Shown: positions 48,817 to 56,948 of the stretch, one piece after another
Position numbering within the stretch: position 1 is the stretch's first letter
How the letters are laid out: each line of letters opens with the position of its first letter
From: an uncultured Hoeflea sp.
Lineage (GTDB): Bacteria; Pseudomonadota; Alphaproteobacteria; Rhizobiales; Rhizobiaceae
Length of the DNA stretch: 64,000 nucleotides
Direction: 5' to 3'
NCBI RefSeq assembly: GCF_947501405.1
Contig: NZ_CANMVK010000002.1
Location: forward strand, 372,001-436,000
The notes under the pieces: model-generated
Told to the model about the DNA's origin: nothing
Database searches by the model: none
The model's input: only the letters and a program-made list of their open reading frames with translations
Translations under genes and position numbers: made by a program

Positions 48817-49332
48817 TCAGGCGGCCGCCGCCGTTTTAATGTTTCTCAAGCCCTGTTCGAAAGTCTTGCCGATCATCCGGTCCATGAACAGCCCGAAGAC
48901 GCGGAAAACCGGGTTCATCCCCATATCCGCCCGCAGGCTCCAGATCACCCGCGCGCCGTCGCCCGCAGCCTCCACCGCGAGCCGTTGGGTGGGAGTGCCC
49001 ATGGCGCCCAGATCGATCGCATAGGTCACCGAACCCGGCGTCACCTCGGCCACCGTCTGGGTGCCCTTGCCGTCCTTGCCGTCAAACCGGAAACCCGAGC
49101 CGACGCCGGTCTCGGGCCCGAAGGCCTCGATCTTCAGCGCGGGATCGGCGCTCAGATACGGGTTGAACCGCTGATAGCCGATATTCGACGCCGCCAGCGC
49201 CATCACCGCCTCGGGTTTCACCGGCAATGTCGCCGTGCGTGTCACCTCGATATGCCGGGGCAGCAGATAGCTGCCCGCCACCAGAATGGCGATCACCGCA
49301 GCACTGCCTGCGAGAATTGATGTCAATGTCAT
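48817..49332 (-). CDS. SRPBCC-domain membrane-anchored protein
   Basis: The 171-residue product has one N-terminal membrane segment (ILAGSAAVIAILVAGSYLLP) and a domain that fits the SRPBCC/polyketide cyclase fold: HIEVTRTATLPVKPEAVMAL, then GVGSGFRFDGKDGKGTQTVA and MIGKTFEQGLRNIKTAAAA. It likely binds a hydrophobic ligand. It is upstream of the YCII gene on the same strand with 97 bp between, so it may belong to the same stress regulon; the link is inferred. Confidence 0.75.
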   Translation of the reverse strand: MTLTSILAGSAAVIAILVAGSYLLPRHIEVTRTATLPVKPEAVMALAASNIGYQRFNPYLSADPALKIEAFGPETGVGSGFRFDGKDGKGTQTVAEVTPGSVTYAIDLGAMGTPTQRLAVEAAGDGARVIWSLRADMGMNPVFRVFGLFMDRMIGKTFEQGLRNIKTAAAA

Positions 49333-49434
49333 GCCGTCTCTCCTTTAATGAGCGAAAGCCACCTGCTTTCACCCTCATGACGAACGACGGCCGCGCCAAC
49401 AGACATGGGGATGATTTTTTTGACGGATGCCCAA

Positions 49435-49476
49435 TCTCCCCTCTTGCGGGGTGAGATGTCACGAAGTGACAGAGCG
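49435..49476. repeat. Rhizobiales-type intergenic repeat fragment
   Basis: TCTCCCCTCTTGCGGGGTGA followed by the hairpin TGTCAC-GAA-GTGACA (49457-49471) and AGAGCG matches the widespread short intergenic repeat of Rhizobiales genomes (the TCTCCCCC...GGGGGAGATGTC...GACAGAG type), recognised from memory of many genomes. It lies downstream of the promoter of the SRPBCC gene. Confidence 0.6.
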
Positions 49477-49595
49477 CGCATGTCGCTGCACGTAGTGGAC
49501 TATCGCGGCAAATGGGAGCGTACTCCGGCAAGAAGCTCCATCACCCCGGACTTGATCCGCAGTTCAAGCGCCGCGCGCCGGCACCATCCTTCCAT

Positions 49596-49720
49596 CGTCA
49601 TCCTCGGGCCACTCCCTTTTCGTCATCCCCGGGCCTCTTCCTTCTCGTCATCCTCGGGCCACTCCCTTTTCGTCATCCTCAGCCCTCTTCCATTTCGTCA
49701 TCCTCGGGCTTGACCCGAGG
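49596..49720 (+). repeat. Five 25-bp tandem repeats
   Basis: Five consecutive 25-bp units start at 49596, 49621, 49646, 49671 and 49696. Each begins CGTCATCC and most read CGTCATCCTCGGGCC followed by a C/T-rich stretch. Units 1 and 3 are identical. The fifth unit turns into the palindromic CCTCGGGCTTGACCCGAGG, where it becomes the end of the inverted-repeat element that follows. Confidence 0.85.
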
Positions 49721-49801
49721 ATCCACACCGAGCTGCATTCGCACGCCACATCACCGGGAGAAAGTGCGCAATGGATCCTCGGGTCGGGGCCGAGGATGAC
49801 G
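49696..49801. repeat. Short inverted-repeat element (REP/MITE-like)
   Basis: The left end CGTCATCCTCGGGCTTGACC (continuing CGAGGATCC to 49724) returns as an inverted copy at 49773-49801, with about 48 bp between. The CGTCATCCTCGGGC...CCCGAGGATCC pattern is common in intergenic DNA of alphaproteobacteria. It could be a non-autonomous mobile element or a palindromic repeat; no target-site duplication is clear. Confidence 0.7.
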
Positions 49802-49956
49802 AAGATCGAACAAATCCGCCAAGAGCAAGACAACCGTTCATGGCATGACGGAACACGCAAAGCCCTCCATCAGCCCGCCAACCGGATATCCGCCACCGCA
49901 CGCCTTGCCTCTTCAACCCCCAATTGCCAAACTGGTCTCCGCACCGGGGGCAGGGC

Positions 49957-52900
49957 ATGGCAAACGCGCTGGACATCACAGATCGAGACTCGCTGGAACG
50001 CTGGCTTGAAGACAAGCCGGTCGAGTGGGCGCAACTGATCGCCTCGCGAGCGGCGCTGCGGGTGTTCCCACTGGTCCTTCCGGGGCAGGACAAGCCATCG
50101 AACCCCGACGCCGCAAGATTTCAGGGCTTGACCCTCGCCGTCTGGCGCTGTCTCTTCATCTCGTCGGTCGCTCGCAAATATCCGACCGACGAGATGAGAG
50201 CCAACGCCGCCGCCTACGCCGCCACCACCAACGCCGCCGCCACCGCCGCCGCCGCCAGAGCCACCGCCAACGCCGCCGCCTACGCCGCCAACGCCGCCGC
50301 CGCCACCACCAACGCCGCCGCCACCGCCGCCGCCAACGCCGCCGCCGCCACCACCAACGCCGCCGCCACCGCCGCCGCCAACGCCGCCGCTGCCACCACC
50401 AACGCCGCCGCCACCGCCACCACCACCGCCAGAGCCACAGTGTGGGAAGCCATCCGCTGCGATTGCGCCATACTCGAACGCGATGGCCCGGGACGGCTTG
50501 AAACCAAGCCATTGTGGCTCGCCCATGATCGCGTCCGCGGTCCCGATCCCCAACCGGAACCGGAACCCGTCATCGCCACGCCGGACTGGGTCGTGACCGC
50601 GATGGCGGGCCTGACGAACGACCTGACCGTTGGCCTCCTCGGCCCCAGCGCGCCGCTAATCGCCGACTGGTATGTGCCGCTGCTCTATGGCGAAACCGAC
50701 GCCACCTGGTCGCGCCGGTTCCTGGGCGACCGCGCGCGCGACCTCGCCCTGCAAGATAACGCCTTCTGGAAAGTCACCGAAGATCGCAAAGCCGAAACCA
50801 TCATGGGCGACATCGCAGCGGCACTGAGGTGGGAGAGCAAATCGCCACAGGAACAGTCGGAGCCAAACGCCCCGGCTGACGAGCCGGGTGTGCGCGAGAT
50901 GGCGACTGATGTCGCAGAGAAATTCAGTGACACTTCCATCCTTGAGGAAGGGGCAAAAGCACTTAGCCAGAAGGCCGATGAGCTTCGCTCCAAAGACCCG
51001 GACCCGGACCCGGAACGCGAACCGCCCCCCGGCCCCGATCCCGCCCCAGACCCAGATTCACCCCACGATCCAGCCCGCGCCGAAACCGCCTATATCGGCG
51101 ACAATGTCGATGGATCCGTGGATTACCTCCAGCGCTCCGAAATCGCTTTCGCTCTTGCCGGTCAGCTCAATGATGTCTGGGACTCCCTGAACCCGTCGCC
51201 GGGTCCGGTCGACCCCTTCGACAGAGCCCATTGGACCGGATTGTTCAAGCGCCGTCCGAAGGAAACGCTCGAACCCGGTTTTGTGGTTCATGTCGATGCG
51301 CCCTGGGGCGGCGGCAAGACCACCTTCGCGCAATATCTCACGCAGATCCTCAATCCTTACCGTCTGCCGCAATTGCCGGACTGGCTCAAAGCCTTGCCGC
51401 TCGGCGATGCCGACAAATGGAAGCCATCCCATCGCCGCCCCTGGCACGTGGTTCACTTCAACGCGTGGCAGCACGAGCATGTCTCACCGCCCTGGTGGGT
51501 GTTTTATGAAACCATCCGCAAGGCCGCCACCGATGCTGCGGTCAACGAGACCAATCAGCGCCGGGAGGATCCGCCTGCGAAAGACAACGGGGATGTCCAA
51601 GGCCCAGCAGAGCCGGCCAGGGAATTCGGATATGACGGTCAATGCTGGCTTTCGCTTCTCAGGCGGCTCGAATTCTGGGCCAGCGAAACATGGTGGCGTC
51701 TGATAACCCCGAAAGTTCTCACCAGCCTGTGCGTCACGGCAGCAACCGTTTTTGCAATCTGGTTCCTCGTCCGGTCCGGTATTTTTTCGTTGAACTTCGC
51801 AGACCTGGCCAAGAGCGGCGTCTCCGGAAAGGAGTTGCCTGGGGCTCTTGCCGCTTTGCTTGTGGTGCTGTTCGGCGGCGGCGCGACCATCCGCACCATA
51901 TTGTCGTCCTTCGCCCAGTCGCTCACGCCCGGCACGCCGGAAGCCGCGAACAACTATTCGATGGGGTCGGGCGATCCGCTACAACGCGTCCGCACCCATT
52001 TCGAACGGCTGACAAGACGCCTCAATCGCCCGATCATTGTCATCGTCGATGACCTTGATCGCTGCAATGCGCGGTTCGTCACGGAACTCGTGCGCGGCAT
52101 GCAGACCATTCTGGTCAGCCCGCGCGTGGTCTATGTCCTGCTGGGAGATCGGGACTGGGTTGAGCATGCCTTCGCCGAGGTCAACAAGGAGATGAAGGCG
52201 ATCGATGTGGGCCCGGAGCACTCCTTCGGCGGGCGCTTTGTGGAAAAGGCGATTCAGCTTTCGATGGTTCTGCCGGCGATGACGGAGGAGGTGCGCGAAA
52301 GCTATGTCGGGTATCTGCTCACCCGGAAGCCGCTGCTCACGCCCGCAGCGATTGAGGCTGACCCGGATGCCTCCGCTCCATCTTCGCTCGCGGCCCAATC
52401 GGATGCTCCAGGGCAGCCGGTCAAGGAGACTGATGCCGGATCTCGGGTGCAAAATCTTGAAGCGGTCATCGAAAATGCCCGCAGAACGGCCGCCTCGCCG
52501 GAGATGTTGAAGTCTGTCGATTTCGTAGAGCAACAGGTCCGCGAGGCCCTTTCCAAAGCCAGTTTCAAGGAACGGGAAGCGGTTGCGCAGCAGGTGTTCA
52601 AGAGCTTGAAGGCAGACGCCAGCGGAAATCTCGGCCTTTTCAGCGAGCAGATCAGTCGGAGCTTTGGCCGCGAACTCGATTTTCTCGCGGTCGGCGACGA
52701 GGGTGTCGAAGCCCAAACCGGGCACATGCTGCTCGCGCTGTCGCCTGCCTTGCCGCCCAACCCCCGCCAGATCAAGCGCATTCTCAACACCCTGACCCTC
52801 AATCAGCAGGTCATGACCAAACTCCATCCTGAGTACAGGGCCGGGAGCAATCAGTGGCAGCAGCTGGCGCGTTGGGTGGTATTGGCCGTGGAGTGGCCGA

Positions 52901-53265
52901 TGAGCTGGTTCACGCTGACCCGGCACCCGCAACTTGCTGATGTCGTCTTGGCGATGAACGCCCAAGCGCCGGATGCTGAGCAGGTGGAACAAGCGCTTGC
53001 CAAGGTTGATGGCGATCTTTCCGGCGATGAGGCCAAAGCACTGGCCGCGAAGCTCACGGCGACCAAACCGGTTATCGAGCTTCTCACTTTCGCCTCGGAA
53101 GACAAGAACTGGCCAGAGGCTCCACTCGATACCGAAGCGATCAATTGGCTCCGGCAAATCATGCCGGCAACAAGCGGCAGAATGCTCGAGGTGGGCGACG
53201 CGCCCGAGCCGAAGGAGCCGGCCGCCCTTGAACCGCCGATTGATGGACAACGCTCGCAGGTGTAG
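49957..53265 (+). CDS. KAP-type P-loop NTPase, membrane-inserted, with Ala/Asn/Thr tandem-repeat segment
   Basis: The 1102-residue product has, in order: an N-terminal helical region (EWAQLIASRAALRVFPLVLP); a repeat segment at about residues 83-160 with a 15-residue unit NAAAATTNAAATAAA; an acidic Pro/Asp linker (about 347-373); Walker A DAPWGGGKTTFAQYL (Lys about 454); two membrane segments (about 587-608 and 627-648); Walker B IIVIVDDLDRCNARFV (Asp about 698-699); and a C-terminal helical part. Membrane helices inserted between Walker A and B are the mark of KAP NTPases, some of which exclude phage. The start is the ATG at 49957; 49924 adds a non-conserved leader. A membrane coiled-coil gene follows after 31 bp. 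Function unknown. Confidence 0.8.
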   Translation: MANALDITDRDSLERWLEDKPVEWAQLIASRAALRVFPLVLPGQDKPSNPDAARFQGLTLAVWRCLFISSVARKYPTDEMRANAAAYAATTNAAATAAAARATANAAAYAANAAAATTNAAATAAANAAAATTNAAATAAANAAAATTNAAATATTTARATVWEAIRCDCAILERDGPGRLETKPLWLAHDRVRGPDPQPEPEPVIATPDWVVTAMAGLTNDLTVGLLGPSAPLIADWYVPLLYGETDATWSRRFLGDRARDLALQDNAFWKVTEDRKAETIMGDIAAALRWESKSPQEQSEPNAPADEPGVREMATDVAEKFSDTSILEEGAKALSQKADELRSKDPDPDPEREPPPGPDPAPDPDSPHDPARAETAYIGDNVDGSVDYLQRSEIAFALAGQLNDVWDSLNPSPGPVDPFDRAHWTGLFKRRPKETLEPGFVVHVDAPWGGGKTTFAQYLTQILNPYRLPQLPDWLKALPLGDADKWKPSHRRPWHVVHFNAWQHEHVSPPWWVFYETIRKAATDAAVNETNQRREDPPAKDNGDVQGPAEPAREFGYDGQCWLSLLRRLEFWASETWWRLITPKVLTSLCVTAATVFAIWFLVRSGIFSLNFADLAKSGVSGKELPGALAALLVVLFGGGATIRTILSSFAQSLTPGTPEAANNYSMGSGDPLQRVRTHFERLTRRLNRPIIVIVDDLDRCNARFVTELVRGMQTILVSPRVVYVLLGDRDWVEHAFAEVNKEMKAIDVGPEHSFGGRFVEKAIQLSMVLPAMTEEVRESYVGYLLTRKPLLTPAAIEADPDASAPSSLAAQSDAPGQPVKETDAGSRVQNLEAVIENARRTAASPEMLKSVDFVEQQVREALSKASFKEREAVAQQVFKSLKADASGNLGLFSEQISRSFGRELDFLAVGDEGVEAQTGHMLLALSPALPPNPRQIKRILNTLTLNQQVMTKLHPEYRAGSNQWQQLARWVVLAVEWPMSWFTLTRHPQLADVVLAMNAQAPDAEQVEQALAKVDGDLSGDEAKALAAKLTATKPVIELLTFASEDKNWPEAPLDTEAINWLRQIMPATSGRMLEVGDAPEPKEPAALEPPIDGQRSQV
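50203..50430 (+). repeat. In-frame tandem repeat of Ala/Asn/Thr codons inside the NTPase gene
   Basis: From 50203 the sequence is a run of GCC, AAC, ACC and few TAC codons. Three 45-bp units start at 50290, 50335 and 50380 (AACGCCGCCGCCGCCACC and so on, third unit partly changed), and looser copies precede them. The repeat keeps frame (45 bp = 15 codons) and creates open frames on both strands, which are shadows. Confidence 0.85.
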
Positions 53266-53296
53266 ACTTCGCTCATATCAATCGGGAGTTTTGCAT

Positions 53297-53791
53297 ATGG
53301 AGGTGGTCGTACCCTTGGTCGGGATGCTGGTGATCGGCATCGGCATGCTGACCATCGTTTTCAAACGCGAGATATCCACCGGCCAGACCCTGATGTTCGC
53401 CTTTGGCATCGCGCTGGTGTCGTTGCCGCTGCTCAAGGATTTCGAGTGGTCCAACGGCACGCTGAAATTCACCACCAAAACCGAGGCGGTGGAAATCACC
53501 GAGCAGGTCAAGGCGCTGTCCGAACAGCAGGCGGATCTGGGCCGCACCATCGTGTCGCTCACCCAGGCCATGGGCGAAATCAGCGGTCAGATCGATGCTT
53601 ACGAGGCGCGCCTGAACCAGCCACCCGGTGAAGGGCCGCCGCCGGCCATGGCGCCGGTGCCAACGGAATTCAAGTCGCTGGACATTGAGGAATTGCAGCG
53701 CAAGAGCCAGTCCGTGATCGACCAGAGCATATCGACCACGCGGTCGCTGACCGAAATCCAGAACAAGCTGCAAACCCTTCCAGACCTCTGA
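53297..53791 (+). CDS. Small membrane protein with two helices and coiled coil, partner of the KAP NTPase
   Basis: I do not recognise a family. The 164-residue product has two hydrophobic helices at the N terminus (MEVVVPLVGMLVIGIGMLTI and LMFAFGIALVSLPLLKDFEW), then a charged helical region with heptad-like spacing (TEQVKALSEQQADLGRTIVS), a Pro-rich spacer (NQPPGEGPPPAMAPVP) and a last helix. It has no enzyme motif. It starts 31 bp after the NTPase stop with GGAGTT upstream, so the two are likely cotranscribed and could form one membrane complex. That pairing is inferred from order only. Confidence 0.72.
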   Translation: MEVVVPLVGMLVIGIGMLTIVFKREISTGQTLMFAFGIALVSLPLLKDFEWSNGTLKFTTKTEAVEITEQVKALSEQQADLGRTIVSLTQAMGEISGQIDAYEARLNQPPGEGPPPAMAPVPTEFKSLDIEELQRKSQSVIDQSISTTRSLTEIQNKLQTLPDL

Positions 53792-55288
53792 TCCCGCCCG
53801 CAGCCGGCAGTGGCCACTGGGCCGGCGATCTCCTTGGCCATCGTCAGCAACCGGTATCCATCGCCGTCGCTCAGCGGCGCTGTCTGCCGCATCCCGTTCC
53901 GGGACCGCACCACACCGCTGCCCGTTCTGCATCTGGCCCGACCGGGGAATGTGGGGAGAACGGGAAGGCGGGGCGCGCGCCCTGCGCTGCGGCAGATGCC
54001 GGATGTTTTGTTTGTTGAGCGGATGGCACTGGGCGGCGCCGGGTCGGGCGAACGGTCCTGAACTAAAAATTCTCTGTCATTTTGTCCCCGTCTTTCACGC
54101 CCGTGCGATCATGGCCGTGCTCCCGCTGCCGGATGGGCTGGCTGACGTGCCGGCCCGGGCGGGAGGAAGGCTTTCGGGGCGCGGCCGTAGCGTGCGGCTG
54201 CGATCCGGGAGAGGCAAGATCCGGCGCTGCTCCGCTGGCGGGCCGCTCTTTCCTTCCAGGAAGGGCGGTCAAGCCAGCCACCGGAGAAGCCTCCGCCCCT
54301 TGTGCCGGTCAGCGCCGGCCGGCAGCCGGGTGGTGGTGGAAACGGGCCTGTGGCGAACGCGCCCCCGGGTGCGCGGTTGGCGTTCATGCGAATGCCGGCG
54401 CCCGCGCACTGCCAACGGAGGTGGACGTCCGTGCCGGAGCCTGCGCTCAAACTCCCGCCGGAAGGGCCCCTTGTCCGGGTCCGGCCGTCGGGACGGGATA
54501 TTGCCTGTGGGATGCGGACAACATCCTGCGACACTCGGGCCGCGCGCGGTTTGCGCCACCCAACAAATCTTCCTGTGAGGCTCAACCCGTGTGCGGCCCT
54601 CCGGATCCAAATGCAAGCACCACCCGCCCGCGTCTTCCCGCCGGCGGGGGATTTGGCACGCTCGCGATAAGGCGAGGGCATGGTGATGGGGAAACCGGCA
54701 ACAGGCGCGGAACAGCGCAAGGCGCGCGCCGACGCAAACAGCAAGAAGCGCATGCCAATTATCCCCGGCCCCCGGAACCGGGGTTCGATGCCGTGATACC
54801 GCCTCCCGGCGCCATGGCTGCGGCAAGATGGCAACACCTGTGGGCCAAACCACTCGCCCGGCGTTGCCCGCGCTCTTGGTCGATGGGCGCTCTTGCGGTA
54901 CAGAATCAGTCGCGCCCATTCTGGCGCCGCCGATTTGCGGGAGCCGCCCAGATGAACAGTTTTCCAGTTTTCAGGTAATCGCGCCTGCGGCCGGTCGCAT
55001 CCGGCATTCCGGCTTCGGCGTTTGCAGCCAATCAGTCCCATCAATTGTTCCGGAACCCCATTCAGGGCAAATCCCGGATAAAAAATGTCTCGTGGACTGA
55101 CGCTGCGCGGTTTTCGCTGATATTCCGGCCATGCTGACTCCTGCTGTCATCCGCTTGGTCTATCCAGCGCTCCGTGTGTCCTCCGGGCGCGTGTTTCGGC
55201 CCAATCCGCAAGCCTGATTTTTCCTGCCAATTCGCGCATCCGGCGTCCGCCGCGGTTGCGCACCCGTTCCGTTTCAAGAGGTTTCTCC
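53792..55288. other. GC-rich 1.5-kb stretch without a convincing gene
   Basis: Open frames run on both strands here (for example 54082-54978 plus and 54109-55044 minus), but all are rich in Arg, Gly and Pro, overlap each other, lack ribosome sites and show no family pattern. Codon choice does not follow the third-position GC bias of neighbouring genes. The 16-bp sequence at 54827-54842 recurs after the next gene. I see no RNA gene or CRISPR array. It may be decayed or recently acquired DNA. Confidence 0.5.
54827..54842 (+). repeat. 16-bp direct repeat, copy 1
   Basis: GATGGCAACACCTGTG, found again exactly at 56490-56505 right after the exporter gene. With CGGC two bases upstream in both copies the match is 20 of 22 bp. 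Confidence 0.6.
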
Positions 55289-56491
55289 ATGTTGTCTCCC
55301 TTTGTCCGATCCGCGCTCGTTTTGGGGCTGATGTGCGCCGTTGGCCCGCTGGCCATCGATATGTTTTTGCCCGCGCTGCCCACCGTCGCAGCCGATCTCG
55401 GCGGCACGGTCGCCGGTGCGCAACTGACGATCACCGCCTACTTCATTGCCTATGGTCTGGCGCAAATGATCTATGGCCCCGTTGCCGACATGATTGGCCG
55501 CAAGCCGCCGGTGATCGCCGGGCTGGCGCTGTTTGCAGCGGGCTCGGTGGTCTGCGCGCTGGCGCCCGACATGAACTGGCTGGTCGCAGGCCGGGTGCTG
55601 CAGGCGCTCGGCGGGGCGGCGGTGATGGTGATCCCGCGCGCCATCATCCGCGACATGCACACAGGCACTCAGGCCACCCGGCTGATGGCGCTGGTGATGC
55701 TGATCATCTCGGTCTCGCCGATGCTGGCGCCGCTGATCGGCTCCGGCGTTATCGCCATCTCCGGCTGGCGGGCGATCTTCGCCGTGCTGGCGCTGGCGGC
55801 CGCGCTCAGCATCCTGATTACGCTGATGCTGCAGCCCGAGACGCTGAAGCCCGAACACCGGGTGCCGGTGCGGTTTTCAGCAATCCTTCGCGGTTCGTCC
55901 ACCTTGCTGCGGGATCCCGTCTTCATGGGGTTGACCTTTGTCGGCGGCTTCGGCATGGCCAGTTTCTTCGTGTTTCTGGCCAGCGCTGCCTTCGTCTACT
56001 CCGGCCATTACGGTCTGACGCCGACCGGCTTTTCGCTGGCCTTTGCCGCCAATGCCGCGGGCTTTTTCTCCGCCTCGCAGCTGGCTGCCGGCCTCGGCGA
56101 GCGCTATGGCGCGGAACGGGTGGTCTCCTGGGCCGTCAGCGGATTTCTGGGGTTCACGGTGCTGCTGCTGGTGCTGGTGGCGATCGGATTTGATCAGTTC
56201 GCGCTGCTGGTCGGGCTCTTGATTTGCGCCAATGCCTGTCTTGGCCTCGTCATCCCGACCACCATGGTGATGGCGCTGGATGATCATGGCGACATCGCCG
56301 GTCTCGCCTCGTCGCTGGGCGGCATGCTGCAGATGCTGGCCGGCGGCATCATGACCATCCTGGCCGGCCCGTTCTTCAACGGAACGCCGCTGCCGATGGT
56401 GGCGGCCATCGCCGTGTCGGCGGTGCTGTCCTTTGCAGCGATGCGGCTGACACTGGCCGCCCGCACCCGCCGAACGGTGCAGCCGGCTTGA
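55289..56491 (+). CDS. Bcr/CflA family multidrug exporter (MFS)
   Basis: The 400-residue protein has 12 predicted membrane segments and the drug:H+ antiporter motifs: AVGPLAIDMFLPALPTVAAD in TM1, GPVADMIGRKPPVIAGLALF (motif A, loop 2-3), VLQALGGAAVMVIPRAIIRD (motif C region of TM4-5). This is the DHA1 Bcr/CflA group, which exports bicyclomycin, chloramphenicol and related compounds; the true substrate is unknown. The start is ATG 55289 behind AAGAGG; an upstream frame start at 55256 is rejected. A strong terminator follows. It lies between two copies of a 16-bp direct repeat. Confidence 0.9.
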   Translation: MLSPFVRSALVLGLMCAVGPLAIDMFLPALPTVAADLGGTVAGAQLTITAYFIAYGLAQMIYGPVADMIGRKPPVIAGLALFAAGSVVCALAPDMNWLVAGRVLQALGGAAVMVIPRAIIRDMHTGTQATRLMALVMLIISVSPMLAPLIGSGVIAISGWRAIFAVLALAAALSILITLMLQPETLKPEHRVPVRFSAILRGSSTLLRDPVFMGLTFVGGFGMASFFVFLASAAFVYSGHYGLTPTGFSLAFAANAAGFFSASQLAAGLGERYGAERVVSWAVSGFLGFTVLLLVLVAIGFDQFALLVGLLICANACLGLVIPTTMVMALDDHGDIAGLASSLGGMLQMLAGGIMTILAGPFFNGTPLPMVAAIAVSAVLSFAAMRLTLAARTRRTVQPA

Positions 56492-56505
56492 TGGCAACAC
56501 CTGTG
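56490..56505 (+). repeat. 16-bp direct repeat, copy 2
   Basis: GATGGCAACACCTGTG, identical to 54827-54842, overlapping the last bases of the exporter's stop codon. Confidence 0.6.
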
Positions 56506-56533
56506 ACCTCTGCGAAAGCGGAGGCTTGCAAAC

Positions 56534-56570
56534 AAAACCCCCGCTCCGGACGCGCCGGTGCGGGGGTTTT
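56534..56570 (+). terminator. Rho-independent terminator of the exporter gene
   Basis: AAAACCCCCGC (56534-56544) pairs with GCGGGGGTTTT (56560-56570) around a 15-base loop that itself contains CCGG/CCGG. The stem ends in a T-run and is followed by GCATTTT. It may also stop the convergent small gene. Confidence 0.85.
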
Positions 56571-56624
56571 GCATTTTGCCTGGAGGCAAAGCCGGTTGTT
56601 GCAAGCCGGCTGTCCGGGGCCGGA

Positions 56625-56867
56625 TTACCGGCTCTGGGTGACGATCACCGGGATCAGCAAATCGCCCCAGTTGCCCTCGCCGCCATGATGGCGGGCCGAG
56701 CGGACGAGTTCCACCGAAACCCCCGCATCCACGGCCTTCATGACGGAGTGGTTGAGGCGGTGCAGATCGTTGGCCAGCATGCGGATAGCTGCCTGCTGGT
56801 CTGAATCCATAGCTGAAGACTGCTCTTCGGCTCTTTCCTTGACGCGGGTCTGGGGTGCCATTTGCAT
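56625..56867 (-). CDS. Small conserved-type protein downstream of aceA, unknown function
   Basis: The 80-residue product (MQMAPQTRVKERAEEQSSAM, then AAIRMLANDLHRLNHSVMKA, ending DLLIPVIVTQSR) is soluble and helical. I do not recognise a named family, though short genes of this size are commonly found next to aceA in rhizobia. CGCTAGAGGAGAA lies right before the first ATG (56867); the second ATG (56861, MAPQ) has better spacing and may be used. It follows aceA on the same strand after 81 bp with a hairpin between, so it may be a cotranscribed partner. Confidence 0.65.
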   Translation of the reverse strand: MQMAPQTRVKERAEEQSSAMDSDQQAAIRMLANDLHRLNHSVMKAVDAGVSVELVRSARHHGGEGNWGDLLIPVIVTQSR

Positions 56868-56913
56868 TTCTCCTCTAGCGGGGTTTGTGATCGGGTGGTC
56901 TGAAGGGGTCCCC

Positions 56914-56931
56914 CACCCGCTTCTGCGGGTG
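56914..56931 (-). terminator. Hairpin between aceA and the small downstream gene
   Basis: CACCCGC-TTCT-GCGGGTG (56914-56931) is a 7-bp GC stem with a 4-base loop in the 81-bp gap after aceA. No T-run; it may protect the aceA mRNA end or attenuate the downstream gene. Confidence 0.4.
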
Positions 56932-56948
56932 AGGGCTGTGTGATTTGC

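Noticed and set aside
50025-50579. Several open frames on both strands over the Ala-codon repeat
   Set aside because: They are shadows of the GCC/ACC repeat in the NTPase gene, giving Arg-, Trp- or Gly-only products.
54082-54978. A 298-codon plus-strand open frame
   Set aside because: Composition is Arg/Gly/Pro-rich, it overlaps minus-strand frames of similar length, lacks a ribosome site and has no recognisable domain. High GC content makes such frames common.
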